Assembly: GCF_000286955.2 (NCBI RefSeq)
Contig: NZ_AJYK02000038.1
Location: 1 to 38,624, forward strand
DNA length: 38,624 nt
Reading direction: 5' to 3'
Source: Vibrio rumoiensis 1S-45
GTDB taxonomy: Bacteria > Pseudomonadota > Gammaproteobacteria > Enterobacterales > Vibrionaceae
In this document: positions 1 to 10,300 of the stretch, piece after piece
Position numbering within the stretch: position 1 is the first letter of the stretch
Layout: every line of letters begins with the position of its first letter
The notes under the pieces: generated by a model
Seen by the model: only the letters and a program-made list of their open reading frames with translations
Database searches by the model: none
Told to the model about the DNA's origin: nothing
Translations under genes and position numbers: made by a program

Positions 1-90
1 TTAAAAGAAACTGCACCTCACCTTCATTTTATTGATCCTTTAAAATTGAGTTTATATGTCCCAAGAACTAAGTCCCAAAAAACTAAGTAA
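1..90 (+). CDS. Possible 3' end of an upstream gene, cut by the window edge
   Basis: A frame is open from the first base to a TAA at 88-90, giving 29 residues ending in RTKSQKTK. The other two plus frames close within the first 35 bases. If real, it is the tail of a gene that starts outside the window and overlaps the start of the bcsR-like gene by 35 bases. I do not recognise the peptide, and chance openness over 90 bases is quite possible. Confidence 0.15.
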   Translation, partial: LKETAPHLHFIDPLKLSLYVPRTKSQKTK

Positions 91-289
91 AGACATTAGC
101 AGTTTATTTGATGCTTATGAAGTTAGCGATCCTAAGTATAAAGAGCTGTCTGAGAAAGAGCGTTATTATAAAACTAAACAAAAATGGCAAGCACTAAAAA
201 GCTCGTCAAGCCAGACTAATGCAGCGGATGAAAATAACGACGACCTAAAAAAAGTCCAAACCATTATTGATAATGTAAAAGGTTCTTAG
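56..289 (+). CDS. bcsR: BcsR-like small cellulose synthesis regulator
   Basis: This is a 77-residue, charged, Lys- and Glu-rich cytoplasmic protein with no membrane segment. Its central part, from about residue 14 to 48, has the spacing of E. coli BcsR (YhjR): a helix with aromatic residues, a short acidic turn (SDPKYKELSEKE), then a KQKWQAL helix resembling the LKRWPLL of BcsR. The C-terminal 25 residues are low-complexity Ser/Asn/Asp. The stop is two bases before the bcsQ start, the same place bcsR occupies in enterobacteria, where BcsR and BcsQ bind each other and help assemble the synthase complex. The Shine-Dalgarno (TTGAG) is weak. The assignment rests mostly on position and weak similarity, so an unrelated small protein remains possible. 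Confidence 0.55.
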   Translation: MSQELSPKKLSKDISSLFDAYEVSDPKYKELSEKERYYKTKQKWQALKSSSSQTNAADENNDDLKKVQTIIDNVKGS

Positions 290-291
290 CG

Positions 292-1077
292 ATGAAGCGC
301 ATTGTGATTACGGGCATTCGAGGTGGTGTTGGGGCAACAACCGTTGCTGCTAATTTAACTATGGCATTTCATTCGATTGATCAACAAGCCCACGCGATTG
401 ATGCGAATCCAGCGAATTTGATGCGGTTACATTTTTGTATGGAACCAAGTAATACTGACGGCTGGATAGTGCGTAAGCTCGATGGAGAAACCTGGCAGCA
501 AGCGGGTTATCAAAATAGTCGACAAATTGCATTCGTGCCTTTTGGTCAGGTGAGTGATGATCAATATCAATTAGCGCTTGCCGATTTACAGCAACATCCT
601 AGAACTTTGGTGGAAAGTTTTACTTTGCCAAATGCTTCTATGAAAGTGAAAGAGAATTGGCAAATCATATTATTGCCAGAAGTATCGTCTTTGGATTCCT
701 TTCATTTTCCATTGTTAGAAGAGGCGGATTTGGTGGTTTGCGTCACTCGAACCGACATTCAAAGCTACCTTTCTTTACAACAAGGTCGTCATTACCAAAA
801 TCTGCTGAAAATGTGCCAACCTAGGTTATTAATTAATGGTTTTCAGCCTGCTAGTCCTATCAGCCGAGATATGCAGCTTGTTATGCAGAATGAATACGAA
901 CGTACGCTTATTCCAGTGTTGATGCATGATGATACCGCAATCGCAGAATCGGTAGCGAATTTAGCGTCTGTACTGGAAGGTGCACCCTACAGTCAGGCAG
1001 CTCAAGATTATCACTCGCTTGCTTTTTGGTGTTTGTCGCATTTAAATCAAGCTCAATCGGTAAGCTCTAATGTTTAG
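292..1077 (+). CDS. bcsQ: BcsQ, MinD/ParA-like ATPase of cellulose synthesis
   Basis: This 261-residue P-loop ATPase is of the SIMIBI (MinD/ParA) class. The N-terminal deviant Walker A reads GIRGGVGATTVAANL at residues 8-22, and the switch-like AIDANPANLMRL follows at about 39-50. As in E. coli BcsQ (RGGVGTT), the first signature lysine is Arg, and here the Walker lysine is Ala. The motif LNW/LAFWCLSH near the C-terminus also fits the family. BcsQ is a cytoplasmic component that recruits the cellulose machinery to the membrane, possibly at the cell pole. The gene starts two bases after the bcsR-like gene, and its last 8 bases overlap bcsA, which suggests translational coupling. The length is close to the E. 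coli protein. Confidence 0.92.
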   Translation: MKRIVITGIRGGVGATTVAANLTMAFHSIDQQAHAIDANPANLMRLHFCMEPSNTDGWIVRKLDGETWQQAGYQNSRQIAFVPFGQVSDDQYQLALADLQQHPRTLVESFTLPNASMKVKENWQIILLPEVSSLDSFHFPLLEEADLVVCVTRTDIQSYLSLQQGRHYQNLLKMCQPRLLINGFQPASPISRDMQLVMQNEYERTLIPVLMHDDTAIAESVANLASVLEGAPYSQAAQDYHSLAFWCLSHLNQAQSVSSNV

Positions 1078-3688
1078 CTGGTTATCCTTATTTTTCCAGC
1101 CTTATCTGTTCCGGCAGTTTCGCGAACAACTTAATTTTTATGCAGGAGAGTACCCTGCATCTAAATTTGGTAAGCTTATTCTTTCCCTTTGGTTTGTCTT
1201 TTCTTTTATTGTTTTTAAACCGAGTGTTTTTGGCGTTAAGAGTTGGAAAATACCGTATTTCTTATTCCCTAATATTGATTTAGCGCGACCTGGCTTTTTG
1301 GATCCCATTCGCTTTCTAATCCAAGCGGTGTGGGTGGTTTTGGTGCAACAAAATCGATCCGATAAAAAGCCAATTTCAGTGTTAGCTATAATTGTGTGGC
1401 TGCTGTCTAAAATTAAAGATGTGTTCTACTTACCACTGAATCTGTTTATGAAGTGGACGCATTGGTTAGAGAAAAAGGCCGAAGACATGGCTTATGCTAC
1501 GTCGGTAAAAGTGAATCATGGCGCCTCTATTAAAGGCAAAATGGGCTTTACCGTTAATGTGGTGTTAGTTGCGTTCACTGTTGCTTTGGCTGTTTTTTGT
1601 TTTACCGTTCCATTTAGCTTAATGGCTCAAGCATTTTTCATTGCAGTGCTTTGGGCAATGTCCATGATGTTCAGAAAAATTGTGGGTCGTTTTGCTACCA
1701 TGTTGATGATCGTTTTATCGGTTACGGTCTCTTGCCGTTATCTATGGTGGCGAATGACCTCAACGTTGAATTATGACGATCCTCTCGCCTTATTTTTAGG
1801 TGTAATTTTGTTAATTGCTGAGAGTTATTCTTGGTTGGTTTTGATGCTAGGCTATTTCCAAAACATTTGGCCGTTAAATCGTAAACCTGTGGCAATGCCA
1901 GACAATGAAGAAGAATGGCCAACCATTGATTTAATGATCCCAACTTATAATGAAGATTTAGATGTCGTTCGCGCTACGGTTTATGCTGCGCTTGGGGTCG
2001 ATTGGCCGAGTGATAAAATTAATATCTTTATTTTAGATGATGGTAAGCGCGATAGCTTTCGTGATTTTGCCAAAGAGGCTGGCGTCGGTTATATCCGCAG
2101 GCCACTGAATAATCACGCGAAGGCAGGTAATATAAACTATGCCTTGAAGCAAACTTCTGGTGAGTTTGTTGCTATCTTCGATTGTGACCATATTCCAACT
2201 CGTGCTTTTTTCCAGATCAGTATGGGCTGGTTCATTAAAGATCCGAAATTGGCGATGATTCAAACTCCGCACCATTTCTTTTCTCCTGATCCATTTGAGA
2301 GAAACTTATCAAACTTTAGGGATGTGCCAAACGAAGGTAATTTGTTCTATGGCTTGATCCAAGATGGTAATGACTTGTGGGACAGTACTTTTTTCTGTGG
2401 TTCTTGTGCGGTTATTCGCCGAGAACCATTAGAAGCGGTGGGGGGTATTGCGGTTGAAACGGTGACCGAAGATGCACACACGTCATTGCGTATGCATCGT
2501 TTAGGCTACCGTTCAGCTTATCTTCGTAAACCGTTATCAGCCGGCTTAGCGACGGAAACTTTATCTGCTCATATCGGTCAGCGTATTCGTTGGGCGAGGG
2601 GGATGGCGCAAATATTTAGGGTTGATAACCCATTTACCGGCAAAGGACTAAAGTGGCAACAACGGTTATGTTATGCCAATGCCATGTTGCACTTTTTGTC
2701 GGGAATTCCGCGCATTATTTATTTGCTTGCTCCTTTAGCATTCCTACTTCTGCACACCTATATTATTTTTGCTCCTGCACTGGCGATCATTTTATACGTA
2801 TTACCTCACATGGTGCATTCGAGTATGACTAACTCGCGTATGCAAGGTAGTTACCGTCATTCCTTCTGGGGTGAAGTATATGAAACAGTACTATCTTGGT
2901 ACATCGCAAGACCAACGACGGTGGCGTTATTTGCACCTCATAAAGGTACGTTTAATGTGACGGCAAAGGGCGGGTTAATTGAAGAAGAGCACTATGATTG
3001 GGGGATCTCGACACCTTATCTTGCTCTGGTCTTCTTAAACGTATTAGGCGTTGCATTTGGTGTTTACCGTTTATTTTATGGGCCAAGTGACGAAATTGGC
3101 AGTGTTGTGGTCAACCTGTTTTGGGTGTTTTATAACTTGTTGATTTTAGGTGGTGCGGTTGCGGTAGCGGAAGAAGCTAAGCAAGTACGTAAAAATCACC
3201 GAGTCAGTGTCAGTATCCCGATGAGCCTAAGGTTGAAATCGGGGCATATGATTTGCTGTGAGATGAAAGATTTCTCATTGGGCGGTGTTCGTGTTGAGCT
3301 TCCTGAATCAGCCAATATTGAATTTGGTCATCAATTAGGTGTGGTATTGCAACGAGGAGGGCAGTCGTATGTCTTCCCGATGCAGGTCGTCTATAGTCAA
3401 GATAAAGTCATTGGTTTGAAATTAATGGATTTAGATACTCAACAACAAATTGATTATGTTCAATGTACCTTTGCCCGAGCCGATACTTGGGCGCAATGGC
3501 AAAGTGATTACAAAACCGATAAACCATTATTAAGTATGTACCGAGTCTTGCAAATCGGTGCAGAAGGGTACCGTCGAATTTTATTTAATGGGCCAATTTA
3601 TATTCGTGCGTTTAGCAAAGCGGTAGCCGAAGTTTGGCGCGTGATTTATTCATTAAAACCACAAAATGCACAATTAAAGAGCGAATAA
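1070..3688 (+). CDS. bcsA: BcsA, cellulose synthase catalytic subunit (UDP-forming)
   Basis: BcsA is an inner-membrane processive family 2 glycosyltransferase that polymerises UDP-glucose into beta-1,4-glucan and moves it across the membrane. It has 872 residues, the same length as E. coli BcsA. Clustered membrane helices precede the GT2 domain, at about residues 155-265. Catalytic motifs are all present: LDDG near 322-325, DCDH (D371, D373), TED at 466-468, and the QRIRW acceptor/gating motif at 504-508. More helices follow at about 535-590 and 655-705. The C-terminal PilZ domain has RxxxR at R707/R711 and DFSLGG from D734, the cyclic-di-GMP signature. The synthase should therefore be allosterically switched on by cyclic-di-GMP. 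The start overlaps the end of bcsQ by 8 bases, and bcsB begins one base after the stop. Confidence 0.98.
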   Translation: MFSWLSLFFQPYLFRQFREQLNFYAGEYPASKFGKLILSLWFVFSFIVFKPSVFGVKSWKIPYFLFPNIDLARPGFLDPIRFLIQAVWVVLVQQNRSDKKPISVLAIIVWLLSKIKDVFYLPLNLFMKWTHWLEKKAEDMAYATSVKVNHGASIKGKMGFTVNVVLVAFTVALAVFCFTVPFSLMAQAFFIAVLWAMSMMFRKIVGRFATMLMIVLSVTVSCRYLWWRMTSTLNYDDPLALFLGVILLIAESYSWLVLMLGYFQNIWPLNRKPVAMPDNEEEWPTIDLMIPTYNEDLDVVRATVYAALGVDWPSDKINIFILDDGKRDSFRDFAKEAGVGYIRRPLNNHAKAGNINYALKQTSGEFVAIFDCDHIPTRAFFQISMGWFIKDPKLAMIQTPHHFFSPDPFERNLSNFRDVPNEGNLFYGLIQDGNDLWDSTFFCGSCAVIRREPLEAVGGIAVETVTEDAHTSLRMHRLGYRSAYLRKPLSAGLATETLSAHIGQRIRWARGMAQIFRVDNPFTGKGLKWQQRLCYANAMLHFLSGIPRIIYLLAPLAFLLLHTYIIFAPALAIILYVLPHMVHSSMTNSRMQGSYRHSFWGEVYETVLSWYIARPTTVALFAPHKGTFNVTAKGGLIEEEHYDWGISTPYLALVFLNVLGVAFGVYRLFYGPSDEIGSVVVNLFWVFYNLLILGGAVAVAEEAKQVRKNHRVSVSIPMSLRLKSGHMICCEMKDFSLGGVRVELPESANIEFGHQLGVVLQRGGQSYVFPMQVVYSQDKVIGLKLMDLDTQQQIDYVQCTFARADTWAQWQSDYKTDKPLLSMYRVLQIGAEGYRRILFNGPIYIRAFSKAVAEVWRVIYSLKPQNAQLKSE

Positions 3689-3689
3689 T

Positions 3690-6107
3690 ATGTGGATGAA
3701 CAATAAAGTTAAAATGCTTGCCTATGCGGTAAGTTTAGGGTGTGGCAGCGTTATATTTTCAAGCAGTGTGTTGGCGGCGGATCCATCCGCACCTTCACCA
3801 GATGCTCCTGCCACGACACTCGCTTCTGCTAAGGCGACTATGCCAACTGCAACGACTTCTGCGGCAACGAGCAGTGCGCCAATGGGCGATCAAACTGCTG
3901 CGGATCAGGCTGGGTCTGATCAAGCTGAGATGGCAACCCCTAAGATTTCCCCTGAAGTGCAAGAAAGAACCTTAAAGTTCAATCAACTTGGTTACCCAAG
4001 CTCGATTCGCATGCAAGGCAGTGAAAGCCAAGTTTATGTTGGATTTGGCTCACGGTTAGATGAAATCATCTCACAAGCGACACTATCGTTCGATTTTATT
4101 CCATCTCCGGCTTTGTTGTCGGTCGTTTCGCACATGAAAGTGTATTTCAATAATGAATTGATGGGCGTGGTGTCGATCACCGATGGTACGCAAGGAAAAC
4201 GTGTAAAAGCGGTCATTCCTTTAGACCCACGTTTATTTAGCAATTATAACCAAATGCGTTTTGAGCTGATTGGTAATGCAAGTGAAACGTGTGGTAATCC
4301 CAATGATGCGAGTATTTGGGCAGAGATAAGCCAAGAAAGTAAAGTCACGCTGAAAGTTCAAAAAACACAGCTGAATAATGATTTGAGTTTACTACCGGCT
4401 CCATTTTTTGATGATCGTGATACCAATCCTTTAAATCTACCTATTGTGATGGGGAAAAACGTCGATCTGAATGAAGTGAAGGCGGCGGGTATTGCCTCGT
4501 CATACTTTGGCTCGTTAGCACAATGGCGTACCACGAGCTTTCCTGTGATCCGAGATAAAGCACCGGATTCAAATGCGATTGTATTCGTGACCAATGATAA
4601 TAAGCCTGAATTCTTAAAAGACTATCCCGATGCAGATGGCCCTTATTTGCAAGTGATCTCTCACCCAACGAAGCCTTATGTGAAGTTATTGGTTATAAGT
4701 GGACGTGACAGCAAAGATCTCACCCAAGCGGTGAAAGGTTTAGCATTTGGTCAACATTTATTAACAGGCCCTATTGCTAAAATTACCCGCATGGCACAAA
4801 TTGAGCCACGCAAACCTTATGATGCACCGAATTGGATCAGTACCTCTCGTCCAGTTGCATTATCCGAAATGGTGAAAGATCAAAGTAGCTTACAAGTCGA
4901 AGGGCAAACTCCACCGCCAATGTCGGTCAGTTTCCGATTACCACCGGACTTGTTTACTTGGCAAAGCCGCGGTATCCCGTTTGATCTGTCATACCGTTAT
5001 TCACCACCGCAAACGGATACTTCTGGTTCACGTATGAGCTTGAGTATTAATAACCAATTTGTTCAAGCGTTTAACTTAAACACGAAAGGTGAATCTAATC
5101 ACTCGACGCGTTTACGTGTCCCTCTACTGGATGATGGGGTATTAGGAGACGGTGATAAAGTTCGTATTCCTGCATTTAAAGTTGGCAGTCGTAATGATTT
5201 AAAATTTGAATTTGGTTTTTCTTCTTCCGTTGCGGGCTCATCGGTTTGTCAAACGACACAACCCAGTAAGCAATACGCGACGATAGATGGTAACTCTAAA
5301 ATCGATTTTTCTGGCTTCCCGCATTACATTGAAATGCCCAATATGCGCGCGTTTGCCAATTCTGGTTTCCCATTCACACGAATGGCGGATTTATCAGAAA
5401 CGGTTGCCGTATTACCGGCTAAACCAACTCGCGGTGAAATTGAAACCTTCGTCGATATGATGGGTAAATTTGGGGCAGATACTGGTTATCCGGCAATGAA
5501 TGTTGAAGTTTCAAGTGATTGGTCGAAAGCTAAGTTGGCAAATAAAGATATTTTAGCCATTGGAGTCATGCCTGATCTAAAAGATGTTTCAAAAGATCAT
5601 ACCCCGAATATGTTACTTAAAGATGGTCTTCGTTATAGCCAACTGCCAAGTAAAAATGAAAAGCAACAAGGTAAGAACTGGGTTAATCCTTCTACGGATG
5701 CGCCACAACCTGCTGATCTGGTGGAAGTGGCTGCGACCGGTAATTTTGCAGCCATAACGAGTCACCAATCACCATTTAATCCACATCGCACGGTAGTGAA
5801 TATACTGGGTGATTCGCCGCAATCTTTAGGCTTGGTCAATAAAGCCTTGAATGATTCTGGCAAAGTAGATGCCATGTTTGGTTCGGTGGTGAGTATTCGA
5901 GACAACAGTGTGGCGAGCTTTAATGTCGGTGATCATTATTATGTGGGTAGCTTACCTATTTGGCAGTTGATCATGTATCACTTCTCACAACATCCAGAAT
6001 TGATGGCATTAGCGTCACTTTTCTTAGTGGTACTTGTGACGATTGCGCTATGGCGTATCTTACGCCGCATTGCGAGCCGTCGTATTGAAATTAAGGAAGA
6101 AGACTAA
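3690..6107 (+). CDS. bcsB: BcsB, cyclic-di-GMP synthase complex periplasmic subunit
   Basis: BcsB is the 805-residue partner of BcsA. It is exported to the periplasm and anchored by a single C-terminal helix, which guides the nascent glucan. An N-terminal signal sequence ends near ASSVLA at about residues 20-29. An Ala/Thr/Ser/Pro/Asp-rich linker follows to about residue 90, then the BcsB jelly-roll and flavodoxin-like repeats, with conserved pieces such as NGNSKIDFSGFPHYIEMPN. The terminal membrane helix lies at about 770-795 and is followed by a basic RRIASRR tail. E. coli BcsB has 779 residues, and the extra length is mostly the linker. An alternative ATG lies two codons downstream. The stop overlaps the bcsZ start by one base. 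Confidence 0.97.
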   Translation: MWMNNKVKMLAYAVSLGCGSVIFSSSVLAADPSAPSPDAPATTLASAKATMPTATTSAATSSAPMGDQTAADQAGSDQAEMATPKISPEVQERTLKFNQLGYPSSIRMQGSESQVYVGFGSRLDEIISQATLSFDFIPSPALLSVVSHMKVYFNNELMGVVSITDGTQGKRVKAVIPLDPRLFSNYNQMRFELIGNASETCGNPNDASIWAEISQESKVTLKVQKTQLNNDLSLLPAPFFDDRDTNPLNLPIVMGKNVDLNEVKAAGIASSYFGSLAQWRTTSFPVIRDKAPDSNAIVFVTNDNKPEFLKDYPDADGPYLQVISHPTKPYVKLLVISGRDSKDLTQAVKGLAFGQHLLTGPIAKITRMAQIEPRKPYDAPNWISTSRPVALSEMVKDQSSLQVEGQTPPPMSVSFRLPPDLFTWQSRGIPFDLSYRYSPPQTDTSGSRMSLSINNQFVQAFNLNTKGESNHSTRLRVPLLDDGVLGDGDKVRIPAFKVGSRNDLKFEFGFSSSVAGSSVCQTTQPSKQYATIDGNSKIDFSGFPHYIEMPNMRAFANSGFPFTRMADLSETVAVLPAKPTRGEIETFVDMMGKFGADTGYPAMNVEVSSDWSKAKLANKDILAIGVMPDLKDVSKDHTPNMLLKDGLRYSQLPSKNEKQQGKNWVNPSTDAPQPADLVEVAATGNFAAITSHQSPFNPHRTVVNILGDSPQSLGLVNKALNDSGKVDAMFGSVVSIRDNSVASFNVGDHYYVGSLPIWQLIMYHFSQHPELMALASLFLVVLVTIALWRILRRIASRRIEIKEED

Positions 6108-7327
6108 TGAAATACTCAAGCGTTTTATTAGCTAGCTTGTTGCTCGCCCCAATAGCGGTACAAGCAGAATCTGAGAGCCAAGATAAATCAGTGTCACAAG
6201 CTGCTTCTTCACAACAAGCTCAACTTGTATCTCAAAGCTCAAAACAAGCGCGTATGGTCGCTTCTGCCAAGCAATGCCAATGGCCGATGTGGCAAAGCTT
6301 TAAGAAGAATTATGTTCAAAATGGCCGCGTGATTGATAGCAGTGACCCACGTAGTATTACTACGTCGGAAGGGCAATCTTATGGTTTGTTCTTTGCATTG
6401 ATTGCCAATGATCAGAAAGCGTTTGAGCAAATGTTGAATTGGACAGAGAAAAACTTGTCGGGTGGCGATCTTACTGCTCGCTTGCCTGCTTGGTTATGGG
6501 GTACTTTGCCTTCTGATGAGCAAGGGGTGTTGGATACCAATACTGCTTCTGATTCTGATTTGTGGATTGCTTATAGCTTGGTAGAAGCAGGGCGGTTATG
6601 GAATAACTATTATTATCAAACGCTTGGTCATTCTTTAGCTGCACGTATTTTAAAGGAAGAAACTGCGCATGTGGATAATTATGGAACGGTATTACTGCCG
6701 GGACGTACCGGTTTTGTACTCGGTGACAACCATGTTCGCTTAAACCCAAGTTATGTTCCGTTACAGTTGCTAGTTCGTATGCAAGATTTGTATCCGGACT
6801 ACCAATGGAAAGATCTCATTACAAGCAGCAACAAATTGTTATTGGAAAGCATGCCAGAGGGCTTTAGTCCTGACTGGGTTGAAATGACACCAATGGGTAT
6901 TCAAACCGATGATGCCACGCAAGGCGTTGGTAGCTATAACGCAATCCGAACTTATTTATGGGTAGGGATGTTGCCAGAAAACAGCCCATATAAGAAAGCA
7001 TTAATCTCAACAATGCAGCCATTAGTGGATGTGTTAAAGAAAACAAATGCCATGCCAGAAACATTCGATACGATTGCGGGGAGTTACAAAGGCAATGCGG
7101 GAGTTGGACTTACCGCTGCAGTGATCCCTTTGCTCCAAGCTTCAGGTCAAACTGAATTAGCACAACAATTTGCCAGTAGAACCAAAGACAATTTATCGAG
7201 CATTGAAAAAGGCAGTTATTACCAGAGCGTTTTAACATTATTTGCTCAAGGTTGGCACAATGGTCGTTATCAGTTTGATGCGACAGGAAAAGTGACACCG
7301 GATTGGGTTGCTTCATGTCAAAAATAG
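6107..7327 (+). CDS. bcsZ: BcsZ, periplasmic endo-1,4-beta-glucanase (GH8)
   Basis: BcsZ is a glycoside hydrolase family 8 cellulase of 406 residues that trims glucan in the periplasm and is needed for normal cellulose output. A clear signal peptide ends at VQA around residue 20. A Ser/Gln-rich spacer of about 35 residues follows and is absent from the E. coli enzyme. The catalytic domain then begins at CQWPMWQSF. The catalytic acid is Glu88 in TTSEGQSYG. Other family blocks are RLPAWLWG, LPGRTGFVLGD, GFSPDWVEM, YNAIRTYLWVGM and LFAQGWHNGRYQF. The ATG overlaps the bcsB TAA, and the 3' end overlaps the bcsC start. Confidence 0.96.
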   Translation: MKYSSVLLASLLLAPIAVQAESESQDKSVSQAASSQQAQLVSQSSKQARMVASAKQCQWPMWQSFKKNYVQNGRVIDSSDPRSITTSEGQSYGLFFALIANDQKAFEQMLNWTEKNLSGGDLTARLPAWLWGTLPSDEQGVLDTNTASDSDLWIAYSLVEAGRLWNNYYYQTLGHSLAARILKEETAHVDNYGTVLLPGRTGFVLGDNHVRLNPSYVPLQLLVRMQDLYPDYQWKDLITSSNKLLLESMPEGFSPDWVEMTPMGIQTDDATQGVGSYNAIRTYLWVGMLPENSPYKKALISTMQPLVDVLKKTNAMPETFDTIAGSYKGNAGVGLTAAVIPLLQASGQTELAQQFASRTKDNLSSIEKGSYYQSVLTLFAQGWHNGRYQFDATGKVTPDWVASCQK

Positions 7328-10300
7328 TCAACATGTTCAAAAAACCGACAGGCAGCTTGATGTTGCCTGTTCGTGAGTTATTCCCCATCCGTTCGATACT
7401 TGCCACGAGTATTGCTCTATCTTGCATGGGGCATGTTGAAAATGTGCAGGCGTTAGATTCGATGCCCGCTTCAGTTATTACGTACCAAACTTTTCAGTTT
7501 TCAACCGATTTGTCAGCAGTGAACTCTAAAGAGTGGCTCGTCAATCAATTGGTTTATGCGCAATTATTGCACCGTGCGGATATCACGGATGCGACCTTAC
7601 AGCGGTTATTTGCTATTTCGCCTAATAACTTACAAGGCTTGAAGTACCAAGCCTTGTATTTGTCTGCAAGTAAGCATATTGATAAAGCGCAAGAACTACT
7701 CAAAAAAATGCAATCTCAAGCACCGGACGCTCGGGAGACAAAACAGCTAGCGTCCTATTTATCAATATATTCGACCAATCGTAGCGATTATCAACAAGCC
7801 CAATTAATGTCGCGTTCTGGGCGGAATGTAGAAGCATTAAAAATCTACGACAAAATTTTCCCGGATGGAATGCCAACGCCATCGATGAAACTAGAATATT
7901 TATTATTAGAAGATAAAGATTCTGATAATTGGCAAAAAGTTCAAGACGGTTTGGTTCAGCTGAACAAAGATTACCCAGGAGTGCCTGACTTTCAATTAGC
8001 TTGGGCGACTCATACCCTGAATGATGATCCTTCGGATGCTGCTGGCCTAGAAATGGTTCAACAGTTGACCTTGAACCCTACAACCAGTGGTACCGCAGCA
8101 CAGTTATGGCTATCGAGTTTAAATGATAATTACATTACCAAAGATGTCGTTAAACAATATGCCATTTTGTCTGGCTACATGCCGGGAAATCAAGAATTTG
8201 TGAATGCGTATGCGGATGCGAAAAAGCGCCTAATCAAAGAAACTGAATTACGTAAAGATCCAACTTATATGGCGAAGTTGGACGGCCTAGCTTTAGTGGA
8301 TGCTGATCGCTATGTCGCTGCCGAACCAAAATTAGTGACCGCTTTATCCACTCGACCACATGATACTGAAATCTTAGGCGGCTTGGGTTTTGTGTACATG
8401 AAAACTGGCCGACAAACACTGGCAGTCGAATACTTTAAGAAAGCAAAACAATACGATCCAGATAAACGTTACACCGATAAATGGAATTCATTAATCGCAG
8501 CATCGGCTTATTGGGCAAACCTTGATGAAGGTGATCGCTTCATGAAAAAAGGGCAATATGCTCAAGCCAAAAAACAATACCAAGCTTCGGTTACTTTAAA
8601 ACCAGAAAACCCTTATGCGTATAACTCGTTAGCAGAATTGGCCTTGGCTCAAAAACAGTATTCTCAAGCGGATAAGCATTACCTGATGGCGCTCAAACAA
8701 GAGCCATTAAATGAAACCGCATTACGTGGTCGTATGGATATTCGAGTTGAGCAAAAAGGCGATATGGCCGCTTATAAATTTGCTCAGGGTTATACGCCCG
8801 CACAGCGTAGGATCGTACAAGATAAAATCTCCGGATTATACAGCGCAGCATTGTTGGCGGATGTACACCAAGCGCTAGCCGTTGGTGATAACTATGTTGC
8901 AACCATTAAATTAAATGAGTTACTTAAAAACCCGCCAACTTCGCCATGGGATAGAGCCGATATTGCCGATGCGTTGCAAACAACCGGCGATCCGGTTCGT
9001 GCCAATCAATTGATGAAACAATGGTCGCAAAATAAAGATCCTGAGACTCAATTTGCCTATGCTTTGTATTTGTCTCGCCATGGGCAAACAGACCAAGCTA
9101 TTAATGTATTACAAGGCATACCAGCAAAACAGCGCAGCCAATCAGTTCAAAATAATTTGGTGCGTTTAAAAGTCGATTTAGCGTTTGAACAATTATCTGC
9201 CTTAATGCAAACCGATCCTGATGCAGCTAAGGGCAAAATTGATCAAATGTTGGCAGAATATCAAGGCCAGCCGCAAGCGGAAGTTCGTCTTATAGAGATG
9301 GAGTATAAGCTTGGGTTTGAAGGTGATTCGCGTGAAGATGCGAGTAAATTGACGCCACAACCTACTTGGCCTTATCAAACGCAGTTGGATTATGGCAATT
9401 TGTTGTTTAGCCTGAAAAGCTACGATGAATTTGATCATTGGAAAAATAAATTAGGTGAGCCAAGCGGAACGGTAGATGAGGTCGCGGATTATCGCCAACA
9501 ACGCGATATGCTGTTTGCTCAATATGCCATGTTCAATCAAGATTACGGCACAGCAGAAGGCTTATATCTACCAATTGCAACAGGCAATAGTGATGATGCT
9601 GTGACCGCTCAGTTCGCGCTAATTGAAGCTTACCGTGCGGATGGTAATAAGGCAGCCGCTCAAGAGATGACACAGCGCGCTTATCAAAATCGTCAGAACT
9701 TAAATGGTTATCAAACTTCAGAGTTATCAGGGTTATTGAATGAGCAAGGTCAAACCGAGCAAGCGTTAGAATTAAGTCGTCAGACTTTGACTAAAAGTGA
9801 TGCTGGCGCGTCTGATCTGCGCACTAGCATGAATGTGGCAATGGATAATCATGATTATAAATTGGCAAAATCACTTGGCTATCGCGCTTTATTAAGCGAT
9901 CAAATGGCGAATCAAGATCAAGCGGTATCTGAACCTCAACAAAAAGATTTGCGCCAGCTGTACGATGAAGCTGGAGATAATTGGTTAACGCGTGGCGTTA
10001 AGTCTGATATTGATACCATTAACAATCGAAATGATGGTTACATTGAGTTTGGTATTGATTACAGCGGACGCGATAACGAAAATACGGCGGTACAAATCCC
10101 AGTTGAAATCAGTATTCCGATGCCTGAATACGATGGGCATTTATTGATCCGTACCGATATGGTGTCCCTCGATTCTGGTGATCTTGCTTATTTTAATAAA
10201 GATACTGGTTCGGATAGCGATACCACTTTCAATTCTAAATCTAAAGGTGTTGAATTCGGCGTCGGTTGGCAAGCCAAAACTTGGTCGGCTGATATCGGCA

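Noticed and set aside
7110..7427. Minus-strand open frame of about 105 codons across the bcsZ-bcsC junction
   Set aside because: It is antisense to two well-supported genes, has no family resemblance and no ribosome site, so it is a shadow frame.
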